From: Lutibaculum baratangense AMV1
GTDB taxonomy: Bacteria > Pseudomonadota > Alphaproteobacteria > Rhizobiales > Tepidamorphaceae
Assembly: GCF_000496075.1 (NCBI RefSeq)
Contig: NZ_AWXZ01000014.1
Location: forward strand, 1-64,000
Length of the DNA: 64,000 bases
Reading direction: 5' to 3'
The position numbers and the translations under genes were made by a program. Positions 49,961 through 61,300 of the stretch are shown piece by piece. How positions within the stretch are numbered: the stretch's first letter is position 1; the number at the start of each line of letters is the position of its first letter. Below the pieces are notes generated by a model that made no database searches, was not told the DNA's origin, and saw only the letters and a program-made list of their open reading frames with translations.

Positions 49961-50058
49961 TCCATCTACGTCTTATCGATCTCTCGCGACAAAGCGAGAG
50001 GGCGAGAATGCCCGTTATCCCCCTTGACGGGATGATGCCCGCGTGGTGATGCCACGCC

Positions 50059-50739
50059 ATGAGCAGCACAAGCCCCATCGTGATCGCCCCGTCGATCCTC
50101 TCCGCCGACTTCGCGCGCCTCGGCGCCGAGGTCGAGGCCATCGTCGCAGCCGGCGCCGACTGGGTCCATGTCGACGTCATGGACGGTCATTTCGTCCCGA
50201 ACATCACGATCGGGCCGCCGGTCGTGAAGGCGGTCCGCAAGGTCACCGACCGGCCTCTCGACGTGCATCTGATGATCGCCCCGGTCGACCCCTATCTCGA
50301 AGCGTTCGCGGAGGCGGGGGCCGACATCATAACGGTCCATCCCGAGGCCGGCCCGCATCTCGACCGGTCGCTCCGCACGATCCGGGCGCTCGGGAAGAGG
50401 GCGGGCGTGGCCCTCAATCCGGCAACCCCCCTGAGCTCGATCGAGCACGTCCTCGACGTCGTCGACCTCGTGCTCGTCATGACGGTCAATCCGGGCTTCG
50501 GCGGCCAGTCCTTCATCTCCTCGCAGGTGAAGAAGATCGCGGCGCTGAAGGAGATGATCGCGGACCGGCCGATCACCATCGAGGTCGACGGCGGCGTCGA
50601 CCGCGAGACGGCGCGGGACGTCGCGGCCGCCGGCGCGACGGCGCTCGTCGCAGGCTCGGCCGTCTTCCGCGACGGTCCGGCGAACTACGCCGGGAACATC
50701 GACGCGATCCGCCGCAGCGCCGAGGCTGCCCGGTCATAG
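50059..50739 (+). CDS. rpe: Ribulose-phosphate 3-epimerase
   Basis: Rpe interconverts ribulose-5-phosphate and xylulose-5-phosphate in the pentose phosphate pathway (and the Calvin cycle where present). The 226-residue product has [20 protein letters not shown] near residues 8-27, [20 protein letters not shown] (metal-binding His and catalytic Asp), [13 protein letters not shown] and [20 protein letters not shown]. Length is typical. It is divergent from the hybrid kinase over about 98 bases. Confidence 0.96.
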   Translation: MSSTSPIVIAPSILSADFARLGAEVEAIVAAGADWVHVDVMDGHFVPNITIGPPVVKAVRKVTDRPLDVHLMIAPVDPYLEAFAEAGADIITVHPEAGPHLDRSLRTIRALGKRAGVALNPATPLSSIEHVLDVVDLVLVMTVNPGFGGQSFISSQVKKIAALKEMIADRPITIEVDGGVDRETARDVAAAGATALVAGSAVFRDGPANYAGNIDAIRRSAEAARS

Positions 50740-50772
50740 GCGAAGGGGGCGCCGCCGCCCGCAGCCCACCCT

Positions 50773-51528
50773 CTACGGCATCGGAAGCGGGCGTCCCTCG
50801 CGTGTCGTGACCGCGCAGTCGCGGCCGGAGAGGGTGATGAGCGCGCAGCGTGTTCCCGCGCTCTGGTCGTCGTCCAGGCTGCCCGCCATCAGCCAGAGCT
50901 GGCTCGTGTCGCGTTCATCCATCGCGATCAGCGGCGTGAGCCCCTTGAGCGCCTCGGGAACCCGGTTCTCAATCAGGCCCCAGACCTCGCGCGCCTCCTC
51001 GATCGAGCCCACGCCGTCGAGGTGCAGCGCGAAGGTCGCGCCGGCAGCTCCCTCACGAGCACGCACCGCCGCGGGAACGCCCGCCACTTCGCTGAGCATC
51101 ACCGAAGGATCGGCGAGCTCGCGTGCCTGCGGCGCTTCTGCGGACGAGCCGCCCGCCGCCTCCGCGGGAATGGAACCCGTCACCGTGGCGGCGTCGCCCT
51201 CGCTCGCGAGGAGAGCGAGCCGGATGGCCAGTGCCTTCTTCTCCAGCGCGAGCAGCCGTGTCTCGTTGCGGAGACGGGCGATCTCCTCCGACGTGGCGTC
51301 CTCGGACGGCGCGGCGCCGACGTCGGCGATCTGCGCGCGGGGAGGGCGGGGCGACAGGATCTCGGCCATGCGCTCGCGGCCCGTCGGGTCCGTCGCGGCC
51401 ACGATGGCGGATGCCGCAGCGGTTGTGGCCGCCACCAACCAGGCGAAGCCGGCCACCCAGCCATGCCGCCGCCTTGTCGGCCGCCTAACCATTTCCTCGG
51501 AGTCTCTTTGACCGCCCACCGTCACCAC
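50773..51528 (-). CDS. Unknown single-pass membrane protein with coiled coil and SPOR-like C-terminus
   Basis: The 251-residue product has a basic N-terminus (RRPTRRRHGW) and one membrane helix (about residues 26-46). A coiled-coil stretch SEEIARLRNETRLLALEKKA lies near residues 79-98, followed by a low-complexity Ala/Ser/Glu linker and a C-terminal globular domain (TFALHLDGVGSIEEAREVWG ... LITLSGRDCAV). The last part resembles a SPOR-type peptidoglycan-binding fold but I cannot confirm it. The start could also be the ATG at 51492. Probably a periplasm-facing envelope protein. Confidence 0.6.
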   Translation of the reverse strand: MVTVGGQRDSEEMVRRPTRRRHGWVAGFAWLVAATTAAASAIVAATDPTGRERMAEILSPRPPRAQIADVGAAPSEDATSEEIARLRNETRLLALEKKALAIRLALLASEGDAATVTGSIPAEAAGGSSAEAPQARELADPSVMLSEVAGVPAAVRAREGAAGATFALHLDGVGSIEEAREVWGLIENRVPEALKGLTPLIAMDERDTSQLWLMAGSLDDDQSAGTRCALITLSGRDCAVTTREGRPLPMP

Positions 51529-51632
51529 CGCTAAGAATCGCGCGCCGAACTTTGCACGATTCTTTTCTTCGCCAAGGTTAACAACCTATTCCGTCAGCGT
51601 CTCAGCCGACTGCCTCCCCCGGAGCGGGAACC

Positions 51633-52964
51633 ATGACCGCGTCACCCACCGTTCTCATCCTCGCTGCCGGGGAGGGGACACGAATGAAGTCCCGACTGCC
51701 GAAGGTCCTGCACCCGATCGCGGGGCTATCGATGCTGGGGCACGTCGCCGCCACCGTGGAGGCGGCCGTCGCCGGTGCCGCCACCGGCCTCGTCATCGGC
51801 CCGCACATGGAAGGCGTCACCGCCGGTGCCGCACGGAGCTTCGTCCAGAAGGACCGCCTCGGCACGGCCCACGCGGTGCTGCAGGCCCGTCCCCTTCTCG
51901 AGGCGGCTGAAGGGCCGATCCTCGTCCTCTACGGCGATACGCCGTTGATCCGGCCGGAGACGCTGCGTCGACTCGTGTCCGCCGTCACCCAAGGGCCCGC
52001 GATCGCCGTTCTGGGGTTCCGGGCAGCCGATCCGACAGGGTACGGCCGCCTCCTGACGAGAGATGGACAGCTGACCGCGATCCGCGAGGAGCGTGACGCG
52101 ACCGACGAGGAGCGCCGGATCGACCTCTGCAACTCCGGGGTGATGGCCTTCGCGCCCGGCAAGGCCCTCGGGCTGCTCGACCGCATTCGCAACGACAACG
52201 CGAAGGGCGAGTTCTACCTCACGGACGCGGTGGCGCTGGCGGTCGCCGACGGAGAGAGTGCCGCGATCATCGAATGCGGCGAGGACGAGGTGCTCGGGGT
52301 CAACACCCGCGCGCAACTGGCGGAGGCCGAGGCGGAGTTCCAGGCGAGGGCGCGGCGGGCCGCCATGGAGGAGGGGGCGACACTCGTCGCGCCCGACACC
52401 GTCTTCTTCTCCCACGACACGAAGCTCGGGCGGGATGTCGTGGTCGAGCCCAACGTCGTCTTCGCCCCTGGTGTCGTCGTGGAGGACGGAGCGACCATTC
52501 GCGCCTTCTCCCACTTGGAGGGAGCCCACGTCTCCTCCGGCGCGACGGTCGGACCCTACGCGCGGCTCAGGCCGGGGGCGAGGATCGGCGAGAGCGTGCA
52601 CATCGGCAACTTCGTGGAGATCAAGGCCGCGACCATCGAGCGCGGGGCGAAGGTGAACCATCTGAGCTATGTCGGGGATGCCCGGGTCGGTGAGGGCGCC
52701 AATGTCGGTGCGGGCACGATCACCTGCAACTACGACGGCTTTTCCAAGCACGTCACCGATATCGGCGCGGGGGCGTTCATCGGGTCGAACAGCGCGCTCG
52801 TCGCGCCTGTCAAGATCGGAGATGGCGCCTATGTCGGCTCCGGCAGCGTGATCACCGAGGACGTCGCCACCGACGCGCTCGCCATCGGGCGGGGCAGGCA
52901 GGTGGCGAAGGCGGGCCGCGCCCGCGAGCTGCGCGAGGCGCTCGGAAAGAAGAAGGGCGGATAG
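51633..52964 (+). CDS. glmU: Bifunctional UDP-N-acetylglucosamine pyrophosphorylase / glucosamine-1-phosphate acetyltransferase
   Basis: GlmU makes UDP-GlcNAc from glucosamine-1-phosphate, acetyl-CoA and UTP, the precursor of peptidoglycan and lipid A. The 443-residue product has the pyrophosphorylase motif [11 protein letters not shown] at residues 10-20 and LYGDTPLI. The C-terminal left-handed beta-helix (from about residue 250) has hexapeptide repeats and [16 protein letters not shown]. It lies upstream of glmS, which supplies its substrate through GlmM (not in the window). Confidence 0.96.
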   Translation: MTASPTVLILAAGEGTRMKSRLPKVLHPIAGLSMLGHVAATVEAAVAGAATGLVIGPHMEGVTAGAARSFVQKDRLGTAHAVLQARPLLEAAEGPILVLYGDTPLIRPETLRRLVSAVTQGPAIAVLGFRAADPTGYGRLLTRDGQLTAIREERDATDEERRIDLCNSGVMAFAPGKALGLLDRIRNDNAKGEFYLTDAVALAVADGESAAIIECGEDEVLGVNTRAQLAEAEAEFQARARRAAMEEGATLVAPDTVFFSHDTKLGRDVVVEPNVVFAPGVVVEDGATIRAFSHLEGAHVSSGATVGPYARLRPGARIGESVHIGNFVEIKAATIERGAKVNHLSYVGDARVGEGANVGAGTITCNYDGFSKHVTDIGAGAFIGSNSALVAPVKIGDGAYVGSGSVITEDVATDALAIGRGRQVAKAGRARELREALGKKKGG

Positions 52965-53117
52965 CCTGCGCCCTCGATGCGGTCGTGCGACACTAGTGAT
53001 GTTGCGCAGTCGGCAATCAATCGTGATTCGCCTTCCGCTTGCTTCGCCAGGCGCCGGCGGTAGAGCTTCCCCCCCGTACCTGGCGGTGCGGACCGAAATC
53101 CTGAAGGAGCATGGGGC

Positions 53118-54944
53118 ATGTGCGGCATTGTAGGGATACTCGGCAAGAATGCCGCGGCGCCTGGACTCGTCGAAGCCCTGCGGCGGCTCGAGTATCGCGG
53201 ATATGACTCTGCGGGCATCGCCACCGCGGAGAACGGCACCATCCGTCGCCTGAGAGCCGAAGGCAAGCTGCACAACCTGGCCGACAAGCTCGCCGGCGAC
53301 ATGCCGGAGGGCAAGACCGGCATCGGCCACACGCGCTGGGCCACGCATGGCGCTCCCACGGAGCGCAACGCCCATCCGCACATGGCCGGCCGGGTCGCGC
53401 TGGTGCATAACGGGATCATCGAGAACTTCGCGGAACTCAAGCGCGAGCTCTCGTCCGTGGGGGCGGTCTTCGAGACCGATACCGACACGGAGGTGGTGGC
53501 GCATCTCCTGGCGCGGGAGCTCGATGCCGGCAAGTCACCGAAGGACGCGATGCAGTCGGCGCTCGGGCGGCTCCACGGGGCGTTCTCGCTCGCTGTCCTG
53601 ATCGCCGGCGAAGAGGATCTCCTGCTCGCGGCGAGGCGCGGCAGCCCCCTTGCGATCGGCCATGGGGACGGTGAGATGTTCCTGGGATCGGATGCGCTGG
53701 CACTCTCCCCCTTCACGAGCCGTGTGACGTATCTGGAGGACGGTGATTGGGCGGTGCTGACGCGGGCGGGCGCGCGGATATTCGACGCAACCGGCGAGGC
53801 GGTCGAGCGGCCCGTGAAGCAGGCGGCGATCAGCTATTCGATGATCGACCGCGGCAACTACCGGCATTTCATGTCGAAGGAGATCCACGAGCAGCCTGAG
53901 GTCGTGTCGCACACGCTCGCCCGGTACCTCGACATGTCGACCGGTCGCGTCACGCTCCCGGAAGGCTTCGTCGAGCAGCTGGGGCGCGTCCAGCGTCTCT
54001 CCATCGCCGCCTGCGGTACGGCCTACCTGGCCGGCCTCGTCGGCAAGTACTGGATGGAGAGATACGCGAGGCTTCCCGTCGACGTCGACATCGCCTCGGA
54101 GTTTCGCTACCGCGAGCCCATCCTGGGGCCCGGCGGGCTCTCGCTGTTCATCTCGCAGTCCGGGGAAACCGCCGATACGCTCTCGAGCCTGCGCTACTGC
54201 CGGGAGGCGGAGCAGACGGTCGCCTCGATCGTGAACGTCGAGGATTCCACCATCGCGCGGGAATCCGATCTCATCCTGCCGACCCTGGCGGGACCCGAGA
54301 TCGGCGTCGCCTCGACGAAGGCCTTCACCTGCCAGCTGTCGGTTCTCGCCGCCATCACGATCGCCGCCGGCCGGGTGCGGGGCGTCCTCGGAGAGGAGGA
54401 CGAAGCGAAGCTCGTGCGCGCGCTGATCGAAGTGCCGCGCCTGATGACGCAGACATTGCGGCTGGAGGAGCAGATCGAAGGGATCGCGAGGGAGCTCTCC
54501 CGGGCGAAGGATGCGCTTTATCTCGGCCGGGGCATGAACTACCCGATCGCGCTCGAGGGCGCGCTGAAGCTCAAGGAGATCTCCTACATCCACGCCGAGG
54601 GATACGCGGCGGGCGAGCTGAAGCACGGGCCGATCGCGCTCGTCGACGAGAATATGCCGATCGTGGTGATAGCGCCGTCCGACATGATGTTCGAGAAGAC
54701 CGTCTCGAACATGCAGGAGGTTGCGGCGCGTGGCGGACGGATCGTGCTCCTGACCGATGCCGAAGGAGCGCACGCGACCGGGGAACAGCCTTTCGCACGA
54801 GTGATCCTGCCGCGGATGTATCAGTTCGTGCAGCCGCTCATCTATGCCCTGCCGATGCAGTTGCTCGCCTATCATGCCGCCGTTTCCATCGGCACGGATG
54901 TCGATCAGCCGCGGAACCTCGCCAAATCGGTCACCGTGGAGTGA
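53118..54944 (+). CDS. glmS: Glutamine-fructose-6-phosphate aminotransferase (isomerizing)
   Basis: GlmS converts fructose-6-phosphate and glutamine to glucosamine-6-phosphate, the first committed step to UDP-GlcNAc. The 608-residue product begins MCGIVGILGKNAAAPGLVEA, with nucleophile Cys2 after removal of Met. The glutaminase domain (1-240) includes GIGHTRWATHG, followed by two SIS domains (SIAACGTAYLAG, ISQSGETADTL, GRGMNYPIALEGALKLKEIS). The C-terminus AKSVTVE is the conserved active-site tail. No ribozyme is seen upstream, as expected in proteobacteria. Confidence 0.97.
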   Translation: MCGIVGILGKNAAAPGLVEALRRLEYRGYDSAGIATAENGTIRRLRAEGKLHNLADKLAGDMPEGKTGIGHTRWATHGAPTERNAHPHMAGRVALVHNGIIENFAELKRELSSVGAVFETDTDTEVVAHLLARELDAGKSPKDAMQSALGRLHGAFSLAVLIAGEEDLLLAARRGSPLAIGHGDGEMFLGSDALALSPFTSRVTYLEDGDWAVLTRAGARIFDATGEAVERPVKQAAISYSMIDRGNYRHFMSKEIHEQPEVVSHTLARYLDMSTGRVTLPEGFVEQLGRVQRLSIAACGTAYLAGLVGKYWMERYARLPVDVDIASEFRYREPILGPGGLSLFISQSGETADTLSSLRYCREAEQTVASIVNVEDSTIARESDLILPTLAGPEIGVASTKAFTCQLSVLAAITIAAGRVRGVLGEEDEAKLVRALIEVPRLMTQTLRLEEQIEGIARELSRAKDALYLGRGMNYPIALEGALKLKEISYIHAEGYAAGELKHGPIALVDENMPIVVIAPSDMMFEKTVSNMQEVAARGGRIVLLTDAEGAHATGEQPFARVILPRMYQFVQPLIYALPMQLLAYHAAVSIGTDVDQPRNLAKSVTVE

Positions 54945-55022
54945 TATCTCCTCTCCGTGGCCCGGCGACATGATATAAAAGGCATGGTGCTGCGTGCTGC
55001 AGCGCGGCAGTGCGGGTAGGAC

Positions 55023-55784
55023 ATGAACGAGACGCAGGCGGACCCTTCAGGCGACCCCGAGCACGGCCACGGTCCGCGACGCCACCCGCTGATGGCGCGG
55101 CTGAGGAACTACCTGCTGACGGGCATCGTCATCGCCGCCCCGTTGTCGATCACCCTCTACATCACGTGGACGCTCGTCCGATGGGTCGACGACTGGGTGA
55201 AGCCGTGGATCCCCTGGCGGTACAATCCCGACAACTATCTGCCGTTTCCGGTCCCGGGCTTCGGCCTGATCGTCGCGATCGCCGCGCTCATCTTCCTCGG
55301 CGCGGCGACGGCGAACCTGTTCGGGCGGACGATCGTGGGCTGGGGCGAGTCCATGCTCGACCGCATGCCGCTCGTGCGCAGCATCTATCGCGGGCTGAAG
55401 CAGATCTTCGAGACTGCGCTTTCGCAGTCGAACAACACGTTCCAGAAGGTCGGGCTGATCGAGTATCCCCGGAAGGGCATCTGGTCGATCGTGTTCGTCT
55501 CCACGGATGCGCGGGGCGAGGTCGCGGCGAAGGCCGGGAAGGAGCCGGGCGAGCCGCTCTACAGCATCTTCCTGCCGACCACGCCTAATCCGACGTCCGG
55601 CTTTCTCCTGTTCGTGCCGAAGGAGGACGTGATCCTGCTCGACATGACGATAGAGGAGGGGGCGAAGGCCGTCATCTCGGCGGGCCTCGTCGTCCCCGAA
55701 CACCAGGCCAAGGCGTTGCCGCCCCGGCCGCTCTGGCCACAGAAGCGGCAGCAAGAGCCCGACAAGACACCGGAAACGGTCTAA
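55023..55784 (+). CDS. DUF502 family inner-membrane protein
   Basis: The 253-residue product has two N-terminal membrane segments (about residues 28-50 and 78-98) joined by a short loop with WVDDWVKPWIPW. A soluble DUF502 domain follows: LVRSIYRGLKQIFETALSQS, GIWSIVFVSTDARGE, SIFLPTTPNPTSGFLLFVPK and MTIEEGAKAVISAGLVVP. The function is not known. GGTAGGACATG gives the start. It is placed between glmS and recG and is probably part of the same forward unit as glmS. Confidence 0.85.
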   Translation: MNETQADPSGDPEHGHGPRRHPLMARLRNYLLTGIVIAAPLSITLYITWTLVRWVDDWVKPWIPWRYNPDNYLPFPVPGFGLIVAIAALIFLGAATANLFGRTIVGWGESMLDRMPLVRSIYRGLKQIFETALSQSNNTFQKVGLIEYPRKGIWSIVFVSTDARGEVAAKAGKEPGEPLYSIFLPTTPNPTSGFLLFVPKEDVILLDMTIEEGAKAVISAGLVVPEHQAKALPPRPLWPQKRQQEPDKTPETV

Positions 55785-55799
55785 GCGGCCGTCGCCCGC

Positions 55800-57905
55800 T
55801 CAGCCTGCGCCGAGAAGCGCCATGGCGCTGTCGCGCCGGAAGAGCTGCAGCAGGATGCGCACCGCCTGGCCGCGAGCGGTCTCCAGGCTCGGGTCCTGAT
55901 CGAGAAGAAGCCGCGCATCCTGGCGGGCCTCCTCCACCAGGTCGAGATGGCTTTCGAGGCGAGCCACGCGGAACTCCGGGGTCCCGCTCTGGCGCGTGCC
56001 GAGGACCTCGCCGCCGCCGCGCAGCTTGAGGTCCTCCTCCGCGATCCGGAACCCGTCGTCGGTTTCGCGCATCGTCTGCAGGCGCGACCTTGCGTTCTCG
56101 GAGAGCTGGGCGCCGTAGAGAAGCAGGCACGCCGAGGCGCTCGTGCCGCGGCCGACACGCCCGCGGAGCTGGTGGAGCTGCGCGAGGCCGAAGCGCTCCG
56201 CGTTCTCGATCACGATGACGCTCGCCTCCGGCACGTCAACGCCCACTTCGATCACCGTCGTCGCGACCAGGATGGCCGTCCGACCCTCGACGAAGGCCTG
56301 CATGGCCGCGTCCTTGTCGGCACCCGAAAGCTGACCGTGGACGAGGCCGACCTGGCCGGGAAACGCCTTGTCGAGCGAGGCGAAGCGCTCCCCCACTGAC
56401 ACGACGTCCACCGTCTCGGAGTCCTCCACGAGGGGGCAGACCCAATAGACGCGGTTGCCCTGCGAGATCGTGCGGCCCAGAGCCGCGATTACTTCCGGCA
56501 GCCGCTCCTGTGACACGAGGCGTGTCTCGATCGCCTGGCGGCCCGGCGGCTTCTCCGCGATCCGGGTCACGTCCATATCGCCGTAGTGCGTCAGAAGAAG
56601 CGTGCGCGGGATCGGCGTTGCGGTCATCACCAGCATGTCGACCGCTCGCCCCTTCGCGGCGAGCGACAGGCGCTGGTGGACGCCGAATCGATGCTGCTCG
56701 TCGATCACGGCGAGCCCGAGATCCCTGAACCCCACATGCTGCTCGAACAGGGCATGCGTGCCGACGAGGATGTCGAGATAGCCCTCGGCCGCCGCAACGA
56801 GGATCTGGTCGCGTGCCCGGCCCTTCTCGCGACCCGTCAGGAGGCCGATCCTGAGCCCCGATCCGGCCGCGAGCTTCCCGAGGGTGGCGTGATGCTGGCG
56901 CGCGAGGATCTCCGTCGGCGCCATGAGCGCGCACTGCGCGCCCGTTTCGATCACCCGCGCCATCGCCAGCAGGCCGATCACCGTCTTGCCGCTGCCGACG
57001 TCGCCCTGGAGCAGGCGAAGCATGCGCTCGGGCGCGGCGAGGTCGGCCTCCACCTCCGTGAGCGCGGCCTGCTGCGCCGCCGTGAGCTCGAACGGCAGTC
57101 CCGCCAGGATCGAGCGGACGATCCGCCCGTCGCCCTTGCGCGCCATGCCCGCGACCTTGCGAAGCCGGCTGCGGGTCAGCGACAGGGCCACCTGGCCGGC
57201 CAGGATCTCGTCATAGGCGAGACGCGCGAGAGCAGGGCTTTCCGGTTCGAGGTCCTCCGCCCGCTGTGGCAGGTGCAGGGCGGTGAGCGCCGCGGAGAAA
57301 CTGCGCCAGTGATGCTGGCGCAGGACGTCCGAGCGCTGCCATTCGGGAAGGGCCGGAACACGGTCGACGGCAGCGCGCACCGACTTCGACACGCCGCGCA
57401 GGGTGAGCCCGGCCGTCAGCGGGTAGACCGGCTCGACCTCCGGTAGCCTCTCCGCCTCGTCCTCCGCGACGATATGATCGGGATGGACGATCTGAAGCAT
57501 GCCGTCATACATCTCGACCTTGCCGCTGACCCACACGCTCTTGCCCAGCGGCAGGACACCTGCGACCCAGCGCGGCTGGGCGTTGAAGAAGACGATCGTC
57601 ATGCTGCCGCTCTCGTCCGACACGACGACCCGGTAGGGCGCGCGCGATCGGCCGGGCGGCGGTGCCCGGTGCTCCTCGACCGTGACGAGCATCGTCGCGA
57701 GGTCGCCCGCCAGTGCGTCGCGCACCTTCGGCCGGTGGCGCCGGTCGATCAGGCCCGTCGGCAGGTGGAAGAGGAGATCGACCACCGCTGGCATGTCGCC
57801 GTCTCCCTCGGGCAGGAGCCGGCGAAAGAGAGCGGCGATCTTCGGCCCGACGCCGGGCAGGGAGGTGATGGGCGCGAAGAGGGGATTGAGGGCAGGGGGG
57901 CGCAT
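55800..57905 (-). CDS. recG: ATP-dependent DNA helicase RecG
   Basis: RecG remodels stalled replication forks and branched DNA. From the ATG complementary to 57903-57905 the product has 701 residues, starting MRPPALNPLFAPITSLPGVG. It has an N-terminal wedge/OB domain, Walker A GDVGSGKT and DEQHRFGV in the first helicase lobe, ATPIPRTLLLTHYGDMDVTR, and QLRGRVGRG with the C-terminal TRG-type region (DDGFRIAEEDLKLRGGGEVL). In-frame sequence upstream to 58010 lacks similarity. It converges on the DUF502 gene and is divergent from sdhE. Confidence 0.96.
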   Translation of the reverse strand: MRPPALNPLFAPITSLPGVGPKIAALFRRLLPEGDGDMPAVVDLLFHLPTGLIDRRHRPKVRDALAGDLATMLVTVEEHRAPPPGRSRAPYRVVVSDESGSMTIVFFNAQPRWVAGVLPLGKSVWVSGKVEMYDGMLQIVHPDHIVAEDEAERLPEVEPVYPLTAGLTLRGVSKSVRAAVDRVPALPEWQRSDVLRQHHWRSFSAALTALHLPQRAEDLEPESPALARLAYDEILAGQVALSLTRSRLRKVAGMARKGDGRIVRSILAGLPFELTAAQQAALTEVEADLAAPERMLRLLQGDVGSGKTVIGLLAMARVIETGAQCALMAPTEILARQHHATLGKLAAGSGLRIGLLTGREKGRARDQILVAAAEGYLDILVGTHALFEQHVGFRDLGLAVIDEQHRFGVHQRLSLAAKGRAVDMLVMTATPIPRTLLLTHYGDMDVTRIAEKPPGRQAIETRLVSQERLPEVIAALGRTISQGNRVYWVCPLVEDSETVDVVSVGERFASLDKAFPGQVGLVHGQLSGADKDAAMQAFVEGRTAILVATTVIEVGVDVPEASVIVIENAERFGLAQLHQLRGRVGRGTSASACLLLYGAQLSENARSRLQTMRETDDGFRIAEEDLKLRGGGEVLGTRQSGTPEFRVARLESHLDLVEEARQDARLLLDQDPSLETARGQAVRILLQLFRRDSAMALLGAG

Positions 57906-58034
57906 GATCAGGCGACTATTCCGCGGTCGCGGCCGCGGATGCAACTCCGGAACTGCCTCCCGCGTCTGGCGGGCGGCGGTCGCCGGAGCTATATGCAGGC
58001 CCTGCGACATCTTTCAGCCGGAACGATCTCTCTC

Positions 58035-58319
58035 ATGCCTTCGACGGACGACCTCGACCTCGTGCGCCGCCGCCTGCTCTACCGCTGCTGGCATCGCGGC
58101 ACGCGCGAGATGGACCTCCTGCTCGGCCGCTATGCCGAAGTGTATATCGCCGGCATGGACGAGGCGCAGCTCGGCGACCTCGAGACCCTAATGGAGGTCG
58201 ACGAGAAGGAGCTGTTCGCCTGGCTGACCGAGACGAAGCCCATGCCGGACGGCGCGGAAGGGGAGCTTGTTCGCAGCATCCGCCGCTTCCATGCCGAGCA
58301 TCCGGTGGCGCAGGACTGA
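58035..58319 (+). CDS. sdhE: FAD assembly factor SdhE
   Basis: SdhE promotes covalent flavinylation of succinate dehydrogenase subunit SdhA. The 94-residue product begins MPSTDDLDLVRRRLLYRCWH and contains the essential RGTRE motif (Arg21-Gly22, Glu25), followed by MDLLLGRYAEVYIAGMDEAQ. The length is typical. It lies four bases before mfd, a pairing common in Rhizobiales-type genomes. Confidence 0.94.
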   Translation: MPSTDDLDLVRRRLLYRCWHRGTREMDLLLGRYAEVYIAGMDEAQLGDLETLMEVDEKELFAWLTETKPMPDGAEGELVRSIRRFHAEHPVAQD

Positions 58320-58323
58320 CGAC

Positions 58324-61300
58324 ATGAACGCACCGACCCGGGTCAAGTCTTTCGACCCCCGCATGTTGCGAGGCACCGGCCACGTCACGCTGGCCCATGT
58401 CGCAGAGGGTTTCGACGCCGTCACGGTCGCCGACGCCGCGCGCGCCCTGGCCACGGGCGACAGCCCGCTCCCGCTCGTCTTCGTCGCCCGCGATGCGCAG
58501 CGTCTCGCCGCGTTTCGGCAGACGCTTCAGTTCTTCGCGCCGGGCCATCGCTTCCTGTCGCTGCCTGCCTGGGACTGCCTGCCCTACGACCGCGTCTCGC
58601 CGGCGCCGGAGATCCTGTCGGAGCGGCTGGCGACGCTGGCGAACCTCGCGACCGCCGACTTCCAGACGCCGACGATCGTCGGCACCACGGTCAACGCGCT
58701 CATCCAGCGGGTGCCGACCCGCGACTGGATCGGCCACCAGTCGCTCGTCGTGCGGCCCGGCAACATGCTCGACATGACGTCGCTCGCCGAATGGCTCGGC
58801 CGCAACGGCTTCGAGCGCAGCGGCACGGTTCGCGAGAGGGGCGAGTTTGCGGTGCGCGGCGGCATCGTCGACCTCTTCGCGCCGGGCCACGAGGCGCCGC
58901 TGCGGCTCGACTTCTTCGGCGACACGCTCGAATCGATCCGTCCCTTCGATCCCGAGACGCAGCGCTCCACGGGCCAGCTCAGGGAGCTGTCGCTCGTGCC
59001 GATGAGCGAGCTCACGCTCGACGAGGAGTCCGTCAAGCGCTTCCGCCAGAACTTCGTCGCCCGCTTCGGCGTCGCCCGCAGCGACGACGCGCTCTACACT
59101 GCCGTCAGCGAGCGGCGGCGCCACCAGGGCATGGAGCACTGGCTGCCCTTCTTCCACGAGAGGATGGCGACCGTCTTCGACTACCTGCCGGGCGCCCCCG
59201 TCATGCTCGACGCGCTGCTCGAGGAGGCGCGGGCCGAGCGCATGTCGCAGATCCGCGACTACCACCAGGCGCGCGTCCAGGCGCAGGAGAACACGAAGGG
59301 CGAGGCGCCCTACAAGCCGCTCGATCCGCACGAGCTCTATCTGTCGGACGACGACTGGAAGGCGTGCCTCTCCGAGCGGGCGCACGTCTCTCTCACCCCG
59401 TTCGACGTGCCGGAGACGGAAGCGACCGGCCCGGTCTTCGACATGGGCTCCAAGGAGGCGCGAAGCTTCGCTGCGGAGCGCACCGCCGCCGACGCGAGCC
59501 TGTTCCAGGCGGTCATCGACCACGACCGGGCCCTCAACAGGTCGGGGAAGCGGGTGATCGTCGCCTGCTGGAGCGAGGGCTCGCGCGACCGCATGGGCGA
59601 CATGCTGCGCGACCACGGCCTGACGGCGATCGAGAACGTCGACAGCTGGGACGCGGCCCAGGCGCTCGGCAAGGGCATGACGGGCCTCGCGATCTTCGGC
59701 ATCGAGCGAGGCTTCGAGGCCCCGAGCCTCGCCGTCATCGGCGAGCAGGACGTCCTCGGCGAGCGCTACCTCCGCGCCAAACGCAAGAGCCGGAAGGGCG
59801 CCGACTTCCTGACGGAGGTCACGAGCCTCTCGCCCGACGACTATGTCGTCCATGTCGACCACGGCATCGGGCGCTTCGTCGGCCTCAAGACGATCGAGGT
59901 CACGGGCGCGCCGCACGACTGCCTCGAGATCCACTATCACGGCGGCGACAAGTTGTTCCTGCCCGTCGAGAACATCGAGCTCCTCTCGCGCTACGGCTCC
60001 GAGGACACCGTCGTGCAGCTCGACCGGCTGGGCGGCGGTGGCTGGCAGGCCCGCAAGGCCAAGATGAAGGAGCGCATTCGCGAGATGGCGAATGCGCTGA
60101 TCAAGGTGGCTGCCGCCCGCGCCATGCGGGACGCGCCGAGGCTCGATCCGCCGGAAGGCGCCTATGACGAGTTTTGCGCCCGTTTCCCCTACGAGGAGAC
60201 GGACGACCAGCTGAACGCGATCGACGCCGTGCTCGAGGATTTCCACGCGGGCAAGCCGATGGACAGGCTGATCTGCGGCGACGTCGGCTTCGGCAAGACG
60301 GAGGTCGCGCTCCGCGCGGCGTTCGTCGCCGCCATGTCCGGCCGGCAGGTCGCGGTCGTGGTGCCGACGACGCTGCTCGCCCGCCAGCACTACAAGACCT
60401 TCTCCGAACGCTTCCGCGGCTTCCCGATCAACGTTGCGCAGGTTTCGCGGATGGTGAGCCAGAAGGAGGCGGCCGCGGCGAAGAGGGGGATCGAATCGGG
60501 CGAGGTCGACATCCTCGTCGGGACGCACGCCCTCCTGTCGAAGTCGATCAAGTTCCGCGATCTCGCCCTCCTGATCGTCGACGAGGAGCAGCATTTCGGC
60601 GTTGCCCACAAGGAGCGCCTGAAGGAGTTGCGGGCCGACGTGCACGTGCTGACGCTCACGGCGACGCCGATCCCGCGGACCCTCCAGCTCTCGCTGACGG
60701 GGATCCGCGAGCTCTCGATCATCGCCACGCCGCCGGTCGACCGGCTTGCGGTGCGCACCTTCGTCACGCCCTTCGACGGCGTCGTCCTGCGGGAGGCGCT
60801 GCTGCGCGAGCACTACCGGGGCGGCCAGACATACTTCGTGGCCCCGCGCCTGAGCGACCTGCCGGACATCGAGGAGTTCCTGAAGGAGCAGGTCCCGGAG
60901 GTGAAATACGCCATCGCCCATGGACAGCTGTCCTCGAGCCGCCTCGAGGAGGTGATGACCGCCTTCTACGACGGCCAGTTCGACGTGCTCGTCTCGACGG
61001 CGATCGTCGAATCGGGGCTCGACGTCCCCACGGCGAACACGCTGATCGTGCACCGTGCCGACATGTTCGGCCTCGCCCAGCTCTACCAGATGCGCGGCCG
61101 CGTCGGCCGGTCGAAGGCGCGGGCCTACGCCTACTTCGCGGTGCCGGGCGGCAAGAAGCTGACGAAGGGAGCGGAGAAGCGGCTCAAGGTGCTTCAGTCG
61201 CTCGACACGCTCGGCGCGGGCTTCATGCTGGCGAGCCACGACCTCGACATCAGGGGCGCCGGCAACCTGCTCGGCGAGGAGCAGTCGGGGCACATCAAGG

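Noticed and set aside
47819-50035. Long plus-strand open frame opposite the hybrid HWE kinase
   Set aside because: A composition artefact; the translated product is low-complexity His/Arg/Ala sequence with no family features, and the minus-strand gene has a full domain set.
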